NCBI GenBank assembly: GCA_016617855.1
Contig: JAECUM010001739.1
Span: forward strand, 1-64,000
DNA from: Megalonaias nervosa
Lineage: Eukaryota > Mollusca > Bivalvia > Unionida > Unionidae
Direction of reading: 5' to 3'
Length of the DNA: 64,000 bases
The notes under the pieces are model-generated. The model had not been told where the DNA came from, did no database searches, and saw nothing but the letters and a program-made list of their open reading frames with translations. Position numbers and translations under genes: made by a program. Positions 54,394 through 64,000 of the stretch are shown one piece after another. Position 1 is the stretch's first letter. Every line of letters begins with the position of its first letter.

Positions 54394-55655
54394 ATGTGGA
54401 CCAAAGTTTTAGTGTCCCTCTGTATAATCTTGGCAGTGTACGGTCAGACGATGAACGATTCTACGAAGCTGATACAAGATCTTTCGAATGGATACGACAA
54501 ACTGGTTAGGCCCGTCATTGATCAGTCGAAACCAGTCAGTCTGAATATTTCCATGGATTTAGTGGCCATTCAGGAATTTGATGAAGTGCTTGAAAAATTC
54601 TCCGTTGTTGCTATTATCTATATCACATGGATGGATCCACGTATGATGTGGAATCCCTTAAACTACAATGGCTTGTACACTACAACAATTCCGGTGTCAG
54701 ACTTATGGACGCCTAAGCTGGTAGTCGGTAACTCATTTGACACAATTGAACCTATTGGCGGAGACTGGATGACAGTAAGATATTACGCTAATGGTATTTT
54801 GTTTACAGTCCAGGCGATATCTTTAAGACAACATGCAGTGTTGATGTAACATTTTATCCTTTCGATACCCAATCTTGCAAGGTCATGCTGATTCCTGTGG
54901 GATCGCTACCGAATGAAATAACAATAATTTCAAGTAGTGATGTGGTACTGAAATCATTTTTCTCTGAAAACGGTGAGTGGGAAGTTCTATCAACGTCTGT
55001 TGTTACTGATGAAACCGACATTTTTCCATTCATTCAGTTCAATATCAAAATGAAAAGGAGACCCACATTCTTTCTCGTAAATGTTATCCTTCCAATTATT
55101 TTCATGGGTTTTCTGAATATTCTTGTCTTTCTTTTGCCTGCTGAATCTGGAGAGAGGATTTCATTCGCCATAACAGTTCTACTTTCCATTGCCGTTTTTC
55201 TAACGCTTGTTGGAGACAATTTGCCAAAGACATCAAAACCCATGTCTATGATTTGCTACTTTCTGCTGGTGAATCTATCCCTCAGTACCTTTATTTGCAT
55301 CACGACGATACTCAACCTTCGTTTCTACCACAAAACGGAATCGAAGCCTGTCCCTCGACTATTGGTTGCTATCACCCGCAAGTTGAACTGCATGAATACG
55401 CCGGCCCGAGATGCTATTCAACCATATATTCCAGCTGCCATAAACGAGATTTCTGGCAATGAGAAAGAAAAAATGTCCTTCAAACTGGAGAAAGAATCCA
55501 ACCAGACTTCTAATGAGGAGCTTGTCCCTCTTGTAAATTGGAAGGACATCAGTCGAATGGTAGACAAAGTGATGTGCACTTTATCTTTCCTATGGTTATT
55601 TATATCCTCTACTGCGTTTATTGTGATGATATCAAAGAACCAGGAAATAAAGTAA
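54394..55655 (+). CDS. Nicotinic acetylcholine receptor-like subunit, intronless (one frameshift)
   Basis: ATG 54394 starts a signal peptide (MWTKVLVSLCIILAVYG) followed by the ligand-binding domain (LVRPVIDQSKPVSLNISMDL, then WMDPRMMWNP and VSDLWTPKLVV). One base appears missing near 54801-54806, after which the frame continues with the Cys-loop, cysteines at 54834 and 54876 with exactly 13 residues between. Four membrane helices follow: M1 (NVILPIIFMGFLNILVFLLP), pore-lining M2 (ERISFAITVLLSIAVFLTLV), M3 and, after a short cytoplasmic loop, M4 (LSFLWLFISSTAFIVMI). The GER before M2 suggests a cation channel. No vicinal cysteines are seen in loop C, so it is a non-alpha type. Total about 420 residues. 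Single-exon receptors of this class are expanded in molluscs. Confidence 0.88.
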
Positions 55656-56152
55656 ACAAACAGCTACAGCTACATTTTTGTGATTATATCAGCGATGCAG
55701 AAAATAACGTTACAGAAAATGATGAAGGCACCTTTTCTCTGTTTGTAAACACGCTAAAATTAATATTATTATATCAGATGACATGAAATAAATGTCGATG
55801 ATTACAATTCTACAAGATAAAGCCAAGACTTAGTTTTCTAATAGTTCTATTCATGAGCCTTTATGATGTGTAGTTAAATTTACCACTTTGAAGATTCTTT
55901 TTCTTTTTATATGTCAATTCTGTCCTCTATTGAGAGGCGATAACAGACTTCAGAATACTTATATTTTCATTCCAACTGCATATAATGATAATATGTTAAT
56001 ACTTTCTGCCGTCTTCAATTGCTTCGTTCACTTCGGCCTCTATTTCCCTCGGTCTAATTCACGTTTCTCTAGAAATACAGCTAACGTAATAACTGCTGAT
56101 TTTACTTTGTTGGCGAGTATGATAAATTCTATTTGACTGATTACCTTGATTA

Positions 56153-56216
<64 letters not shown>

Positions 56217-58439
56217 ACATACACTGCTCGAGAACACACCGGACATAAAGCCAGAACTAGACCACGTATCTGGAAGAGGATACAAAAGTACTGACATTTT
56301 CTACACTTAAACTGACACTGTAGCGAGGAGACGTTGTTTTACTGGCTGATATATGTATGTGATCTATAATAGAATTCTTTTGCTTGTCCTTGATACTGAT
56401 AGTTATGAATAAGGTATGTTCATAAAATATTTTAGATTTCTTGTAAATCATGATCTTTATGATAAATTCATCATGTATTCTGACAAAATATATCGGCTTC
56501 TGTTATCTCTAATAATCTGAAATTATCTATTATTTTTGTTTACATTTCGCTATTAAATACGGCAACCATTACTATGATTAGAAAACTCTTTAAACGCATT
56601 AGCTACTGAACAAAATTAGTCCGTATATGAGAACATGAAACACCCTCGAATTATTTTCTCATCTTTATTATTACTATCTCGAGTAGGTTTACAAAGAGAT
56701 TCCAAATAAACAGCTCATGTTCCAAAGAAACAGCTGGCACACAAGGAGCCAACCTGGTCATATTTTCTACAATGCACATTGCCGTATCAAGGGTGCCAGG
56801 AAGTTTGAAAAAAAAAACGATTCTGTTTCAAAGAAGCATTGCTAATACCCAAGCATGCCTTTTAACTACCTTCCGGACTTGTTGTTACTATTTTGAGGGG
56901 TATAAAAACACCTCAGCACATCTTGTAATACATTCCAAAATTAGTATTACAATCTCAAAAGAATAAATAGTTTTTCAATGAAAGAACGAGAATACGTGGA
57001 AGTATATTCAACTCAGCAAGCGCACTGATAAATGTAACTATTAATGAACGCACTCTAATTTCTTGACCACATACATCAAAACTATATGGGGCGAATGGAT
57101 TTTAACAGCCCAGAAATGATCAGGAAGTCAGGTAATAAACCTGGAAAATAAGCAGTTCAAAGAGCACTAGAGACCTGCGGAGGTCCTTAGTGCACTTGCT
57201 GTGTGGTGAACCCTGCCGAGAAATCAAGCCCTACAAAATTGGGGCAGGATGCAATACATATTACATGCAAAGTGGGCACAAACCTAGTCCCATATGAACC
57301 AATCAATATCAGGGGGCATGAGTGTAGAAGTAGAACAGGCCTCCTGGTGTGCGATTGAACGATAAAAAAAGCTAAAGTTAACATAATTGGTTTACCGATA
57401 GAAATAGCCATTGAAGAGCTTGTACAAAAAATTGAAACAAAATTGAGGTCACGGTAAATGGCTACAAAAGCGTTACATTCAAAGAATTCTCCAACCGTCC
57501 AAACGCGGGTCATAATAGCTGTCATAGATACAGAAGAGGTACAACAGTTCTCGACCTTGTTTTCTATTGAAAGGATTTTATATCAGAAACATAGTATGCG
57601 GGATGCACCCATCACAGACCGAACTCAGAGGTGACCAAACCTGGCACGTCTCTAAGGGCTAAGGATTGCCTCAGTCCAAAAAATAACAAGCATCTAGAAC
57701 TTACAACATGTACAGCAGTTTCTGCGAGAAACATTCATTATTTATCGTGACAGTCATTGAGCACATGACAGCGGATATGCTGTTTGTTGAACAATAGACA
57801 AAAACAATATAGAAACAGAAGGAACTGGTGGAGAAACCAAGGAGGTGGACATGTTACCATAATCAAATTTATTAGAAAGAGATGACTACCCAGCTGGACC
57901 AACCGAAAATAAAATAAGAAAAACAATAAAAGAAATCGGAAGAAAAAATCCGAAACAAAAAGAAGACTGAAAAGAAATATGGAAAGAAAAAGCTAACAAT
58001 TCAGAGTAAAGGAAACCCAAAACAAGATAATCAAACATACATCCTTGAAGAAATATATAACAATGGAGAAGAAGTATAAAAAATAAATGACATCACACAC
58101 ATTCGTTGTCTTCCTCAAAACCTAAAACACCAATAAAAAGAATCTAATGCATACTTGGTCAAAGGAGTCGAGGAAGTAGACAACAGAGACAGTACAATCT
58201 AAAAGAGGCTACCTCTTTGTGTGAAGTCTGTATCACAAACGTGATCTCCAAATCGGCAAAAGGAACTAAAGCATACACATTGAAAGCAACAAAACGCAAG
58301 GTTAAGAAAATGAGAAATAATTATAAAACAAAATAGGCAAATAAAACAACAAAGCCCAAAAGCAGCAAAAGCAACAACAAGACGATCAAGAAATTGAAAA
58401 CTAACCTTGATAACACCAACAACATTCAAATATTCTCGA
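55656..58439. other. Gene-free stretch after the receptor gene
   Basis: Short AATAAA-like signals follow the receptor stop (for example at 55786-55791, GAAATAAATG). A (CT)n(CA)n run lies at 56152-56213. The interval 57180-57540 looks weakly coding-like but shows no domain. Confidence 0.45.
56152..56213. repeat. (CT)n(CA)n microsatellite
   Basis: About 10 CT units followed by about 21 CA units. Confidence 0.95.
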
Positions 58440-58756
58440 TCACAATGACATGTGTTTCCTTTTTCGTAACTTTCGCAATTTTAGTCATATCGCCACGATG
58501 ACTGCAATGTGGCAGTTTATAGTGATGTCTAGCACTGGGACATCATGCACACATGTAGCATCATGTCCCAAACGAATCGCATTATCCAGACACCAGGCCA
58601 ACCAGTACTAACATTACCTCTTAATGCTGAACGCCAAGCAAGGCAGCTGCTCGTACCATTTGTATAAGACTTTGGTATGACTCAGTCAGGATTCGAACCC
58701 GCGACCACCCACATCCGAGGCTGACGCTCTAACCACTTAGGCCACCTGAGCGGTCG
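58440..58756 (-). mobile_element. tRNA-derived mollusc-type SINE
   Basis: On the minus strand a tRNA-like head has an A box (TGGCCTAAGTGG, 58733-58744) and a B box (GGGTTCGAATCC, 58689-58700). The body reads GGTACGAGCAGCTGCCTTGC, TTGGCGTTCAGCATTAAGAG, ACTGGTTGGCCTGGTGTCTG and CACTATAAACTGCCAC. The order of these blocks is that of a SINE I know as common in bivalve and gastropod DNA. This is recollection, not a search. The tRNA part does not form a full cloverleaf, so it is not a working tRNA. Confidence 0.75.
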
Positions 58757-61700
58757 GAAATAAATTAAATGTTGTCGACGAGATATTGGTAATTAGAAGA
58801 AGAATATGCATGAATTCTTATATAATCTATAACATAGATATTCATCTGGAGATTGACTAGCGCTGGTATTATTTTATATTATTATTATTTATAAATTTAT
58901 TTCACGTAGGCATGATCCATTTTGTCAAAGTGTTCTTGTAATTGTTCGTTTAGCATTTCTATCATAACTTGTCTTTTCTCTGCTATTCAAATTTTGAGTT
59001 GGATGAACGATTTCTACCAAACTCACTTGACAATGACTGAAAATGTTAGAAAACACATACACAGAACTTTCACTAGGTATTGTCAGATACAACTGGTTAT
59101 TCATAGTATGACGGTTCTCGTCTTCGGACATTCACCTCATGTTAAATGAGGATGTATTTACAACGGCCCTAATCGGCTGCTTTGACTGAAGCGGTTGTTA
59201 TTGATGTTAGCGGGGCTAACGTTGTTGCTATTGTCGGTATATTTTAATGAGGGATTGGAAAAAATATATCAAATACAACTGCTGTGTTGACCACTGTTTT
59301 AAATTATCCCACAGATGTTTATCCCCTGGTTTGAATTCGGAAAAAGGATGCAGTGCTTGATATTATGTGTGCGACTTCTACTTCCTTTTATAGTCAATGA
59401 CTTGTGAAGCTGCAATACAAGAATCAAAACTGTATGGATATCCTTTTCCCATGGACTTTAATTTCTTGGGTGTGACGTTTCCCATTTATGTGCTCTTTGG
59501 TCGAGAATGGTTTCCATATCGCACACTCCGTCGTATCAGTTCGTATCTTCCTATACACAGACAGGAGGGAAGCGTCCACGCATGTGCCATGTCACACGAA
59601 AATATTTCGTCGACTAGTTCGGTATATAGCTTTTTGTCCAAAGTTTGTTTTGTTTTTCCAAACCAACTAAATCCACTGTCTGTAACACTTCTTTCTTCTT
59701 CCTGGAGTGTTTCTCAGACGTTCCAAAGAATCGACTAAACACGATTAAACACTGCCACTTCGTTTTCAGGCTTCATTTATTCTGGAGCACACCAGTGATA
59801 CTAAGATATGATTGATTGTATTCTTTCTCCAGACGAGTTAACGCATCATCGTATTGGGGAGTATGTTGATGTGTAAAATATCATTATGTTGTATTTAACG
59901 CTAATTTAACTCTTTTAGAAAAATATTCAACCACACAGGCTTTGCTTTCAAGATGTTCAGTCTTGAAACCATGAATGTCGTTGTTTGAATTGTTTTCATG
60001 GCTGGTTGACAAATGTCAATATCTTGGTCAAATTGCCGTCACAGAAGTTGGCGACAACTGTGTTTCAACACGATGTTAAACGAATGTGCTAACTTGTATC
60101 ATGTTTTAGAAATGAAAGACGCAAACATAATTTTAAAACACATCATAGACACAAAACAAATATTTGTAACGTTGATTGTACTAAGCCAAGTGAGACTTAT
60201 TTGTTAAATAATCTTGTCGGTTGCTGCTACTTTTATCTAACTTCTTGGAAAGTTGCACTGAATAGGTTTATGCAACGTGTACATCACTTGTATTTGCAAA
60301 TATTGTCGTACATCCTGTGGCCGTACACATTAAATTTGATTTTGGATGCATGATAAAATTGTTAATTCCTCCGTCGCCAACCACATGGTCCAGAGGATCG
60401 AAGAAAATGCTTGCAAATGTGTATCCAAACCGCAGTTCAGTAAGTTAATAGATTTCCGATCGCTTTTCTTCGTGTGATAGTTTGGTTTACGGTGCTTTCC
60501 GACGAGAAATGAGAGTAGAAAACGCTGTCCGAACAGTTATGGTCAGTTTGTTATTATTTAATTCTTAACTCCTTTCTGTTCTGGTGGATATTCCTTCTTA
60601 ACCTTCTTCTTAGACTCGAAGAGGACTAATTTGTAAGGTATTTTAAAAAATATGAACACAAATTCAAAGTTTTGTTTGTCAATTTTTGGGATTTTAAAAG
60701 TATCATCGTGCATGGAAAAAAGCGTTCCTTCGGTCTAAATGTAATATACACATAAATATGTATACAAAGTTACGATGATACTTCATAACATATCTTATAT
60801 GCTGATGTAACTTCTTGGACAATCAAAATACACAAACACGTTCCATAAAGGTTCTGTTGTTATGTTGAATTATTCCACAAGAGATATTTACCAATTAGTT
60901 TATAGAAGAATGGTGTGTATTCAAGAATTCGACTATGATATGGGTACGACTGTAAATGTTTGTACTAGGAAATAACACATATAAATGTAAAACCTATGTT
61001 GTTCACAGACGAAGACGAAAACAAAATATATTTGAACAGAACAAATATCCGTTCTGCTTTGATTTACTACTGCAATCAAACTATTTTCTAGTTTTTTATC
61101 TTGGCTATCACCGTGTATCATCCTCAGAGACTTGCAACTGTTTTTAATCAGTCTGAAATTAGGTGGAAGATCACAAAGATATAGTGGACAATGATCTATT
61201 AGTATCTGAACGTTTAATGGTATCCCGACCTTTTGATCCAATACATCAATTTGGAAAGTTTAATAACCAGCTTTTCTTTTATTACCTGCCTCTGTACTAA
61301 GTCATCTAATTGTAGCGCTAATGATGTCATTATCAGACCTGTTTATCCTAATCAAATTAGGTAACCACATATCCTTGTACATCATGAAAATGCTGAAGCA
61401 GTTCAATTTAAAAACATTATTTCCTTCCAAGGAATTGGCTTAGCATATGAATCAGTAAATTATGTTTTAATTTAATTTCTGCTCGATATGTAAGTGTTAT
61501 AATGATGTATTGGACACGCATTGCTATTCATTCTGATAGGCTATACACAAAACTAACGCTTGGCTTTCTCGTTACATCACTTGCAGGCAATAAATGTATA
61601 AACACCAATAAAAACTACAATCATACGTTACTCGTAATTTACTAGTTCATGAGAAGGTAGGTATTAATCAATCAGTTTGGCTATAATGTTGCTTTAGTTC

Positions 61701-64000
61701 TTGTCTTATTTTCTGGATGAGGAAAGGAATCTCTAGTTACGGTAGATGTATCAAGATCAGTAAGTACATGAATATATGGCAAAACCATTATCCAAGTTGT
61801 TCAAGTACTGAGTCACTAAACCTTGTTTTTTCAAATCTTTCATTCATGTGTCATTGCTTTGTTTCGTTCAGCTCTGCAGTTATTCTCTTTTATTCTTTGA
61901 TAAATTTTGCATGTTCATTTTTGTTTACATGTTTTCATAACTATCGTGACTAGTACGTTGAATACTGCAAAGAATAGCTACATATTGGTTCTTTTTAAAA
62001 CAAAACTTAAAACATTTCTTTATTCATTCTTGTCGTGATTATACGTTGTTCTTGCGTTCATCGGAACTATTGCGATAACTAACAACAAAATCTATTCTTT
62101 TGCAATGAACTGGCAATTAAGTATTTCTTTAACCAATTGGATTGGTAAAATATATTTCTTTCGCAGGGAGATCGTCAATTGTAACATAGGTCTCACTCTG
62201 TTAAAAGAAACTTAAACATCTGAGAATTTTCCCGAAATCCGCAGCTGTTAAAGACTTTGTTCACATTATATCCTTGCTAGAAACAGTTGTTCTTTCTTAA
62301 CAACTTACTTGCGTTAATGCTTTATTTGTTGCAAGAATTAATGCCTTTTATTCTCTGTAAGTTTCTCCAAAACCTCTTTTGATTTCATTCTCTTCAAATC
62401 CTTTTTTCATATACATCTATATCAAACATTGCCAATTTTTAGACGTCTTGGTTTTCTGTATTATTCTGTTTTCTTTGTTATTTATTTTGTCATGATAGCT
62501 TTTTAATCTCCAGGACTTTCTGTACTCGTTGATAATTGAAATAAACTAATCGTGCATTATTTAATTTTCAGATATTACTTTGCTTATAGTTTCGATGATA
62601 GTGTCCAAATGACTTACTTCTTGAAAATGAAAAATTGCAGATATAACCGAGTTTAATCAGAAATAAATTCAAATGCACACCTTGTCAAATAAAATAAAAC
62701 AAAATGTATCCTAAGCAAATGTACCAACATCGATATATCAAAATTAGTAAAACTAGAATTTTATAAGCAATAAAGCAAAATATAGTCTGATTCAATACTG
62801 AAAACAATAATTAGTGTTCCATGAATGAACTTTTTCTGCCAATAATTAAATTGAGCAAAGTTTGCAGGTGTTAGGGATACTAATTTAGACCCAGATCTTT
62901 TCATTCCATGTTCATCATTTTTTTTTCTCTGAATCTCACCAGCAGCAAAAAAAATAATTTCGTCGGTCGCACACAAAAAACATATTGGTCAGTCAAAACA
63001 AAATATTTGAAGGAAAGAAACACAAGAATATATGTAAGAAGTAGAATTATTTAAGATGGCAAACTTTTTTCATTAAGTGAATTTTAAAAGGCACTGCGTT
63101 AGTTTGATTTGTATCAACTTTATTGCATGCTAGACAGACTCCTAAAATTAGACTCGTCATAAACATGTTTGTTACGTAAACATTAATTGACAGTTTTCTC
63201 TGTGGTGTTCTATACACAGACTTTGCCGTTCCGCTTTTCAGAGGCTATGTTCTGTACATGTGCATTTAGTACTATCCTGGCATTTTCTCTTTTTCTCATC
63301 CCCATCCATTTTTCCAAAATCCTTTTCAGTTGAATGTTTATCTTGTTGTATTATACACTTGCAATAGACCCGCTAATTCCTGTTTGTAATTTCAAATTTT
63401 GAAGAATTGGTGATATTGCTGCATTTGTCCTTGATACATTCTAATTGTTTTCCGAGCTGACTTTTAACTATTCTCAGCTATTTAAAAATGAAAATGAGCA
63501 GAACATGGAGAATGTTGTAACTTTGAAAAAATGTTATGCGTTCTATGAAGATAAAGTTTTCGATTATATTGTAAGTACTGTAACTGCAATCAAAGATTAT
63601 GAAAATGATACTAAGTACTGTGATGTTCAAGTTCTACGACGCTTTGATAGCAAAGGTGTAAACAAAGAAATGAGCGGGATGATAAAAAAAAATTAGAAAC
63701 ATCTCATTGCCATAAGAGAGGTATTTGGGTAAATCATGCTCTGCACTTATGCCGAGAAAACACTTCGTAAACTATTTCAGTAATGAACTATAGCAGACCA
63801 GCAGCCGTTGGTATGAATCTAAATGATTGTTTGTTTATTTCGAGATAAAATATTTTTCTGACATTTCTATATTGCCCTGTGTCAATTAAAAATCCGAGTA
63901 TCGGATAGCTTTAGGAACTACGTATCATTATACTCCATCTTGATATAAATTTACTCTGTCTTGTTTTCCGCTCTGCATTTTCTTGTCTTACTGTCACATA
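58757..64000. other. Gene-free stretch to the window end
   Basis: No gene is recognised. The interval 60800-61220 holds repeat copies listed separately. A short open frame from ATG 63505 to 63696 (63 residues, CYAFYEDKVFDYIVSTV) has a fairly protein-like composition but no recognised domain and no supporting context. Confidence 0.45.
60800..61220 (+). repeat. Interspersed repeat and SINE fragment
   Basis: 60808-60935 is a diverged copy of 33100-33240 in the same orientation. 61165-61215 (TGATCTATTAGTATCTGAAC) matches the front of the SINE at 39290-39556 (TGATCTGTTAGTATCTGAAC) and then stops, so this copy is 3'-truncated. Confidence 0.55.

Noticed and set aside
57187..57525. 112-residue minus-strand open frame
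   Set aside because: No domain, no conserved motif, cysteine-rich low-order composition. The plus strand looks equally weakly coding, so neither is supported.
58681..58756. Possible functional tRNA gene on the minus strand
   Set aside because: A and B boxes are present, but the acceptor stem pairs only in part and the sequence continues into a SINE body.
63445..63696. 83-residue open frame near the window end
   Set aside because: Starts with TTG unless begun at ATG 63505. Protein-like composition only, and no domain or context to support a gene.

Overview
The window is AT-rich animal nuclear DNA, most likely from a mollusc. Three things suggest this: an intronless nicotinic-receptor-like gene (54394-55655), a tRNA-headed SINE whose body resembles common mollusc SINEs (58440-58756), and a second SINE of the type common in bivalves and other molluscs (39290-39556). 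There is no bacterial-style gene organisation. Most recognisable coding capacity belongs to mobile elements. The species cannot be fixed from sequence alone.

Region 1 (1-6506) is a graveyard of older elements. It opens with the last codons of a packaging ATPase and the right terminal repeat of one Polinton (1-337). Then come the wreck of a protein-primed-type family B DNA polymerase (1099-3956), a minus-strand LINE that interrupts it, another decayed gene, and a 240-bp MITE.

Region 2 (6507-22602) is a nearly complete 16.1-kb Polinton/Maverick-class element with 268-269 bp inverted terminal repeats and a 5-bp target duplication. The left half carries virion genes on the plus strand: a coiled-coil protein, a pVI-like minor capsid protein, the double jelly-roll major capsid protein, a pX-like core protein, an adenain-type protease, a phage-like fibre, a two-helix membrane protein and penton-like proteins. 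A 1-kb non-coding centre holds a tRNA-like sequence and a large foldback. The right half carries a small unknown gene, an HNH endonuclease, a zinc-finger protein, a fused polymerase-helicase-HNH replication gene, a retroviral-type integrase, a zinc-ribbon/phospholipase A2 protein and an A32-type ATPase. About eight genes are intact. Six or more are broken by short indels, so this copy is recent but decaying.

Region 3 (22603-33787) has no recognisable host gene, only satellites, SSRs and interspersed repeats. Region 4 (33788-35464) holds the most unusual object: a 1.44-kb palindromic mini-element with Polinton-type ends. It carries two identical convergent copies of a 95-residue gene around a 65-bp loop, and is followed by a 166-bp MITE with the same kind of ends. 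Region 5 (35465-54393) contains a 74-bp satellite, two copies of a 0.9-kb repeat, a decayed Ty3/gypsy-type retroelement with integrase before reverse transcriptase (39580-43380), and an isolated fragment of a second Polinton capsid gene (51068-51440). Region 6 (54394-64000) has the receptor gene, then repeats and unassigned DNA.
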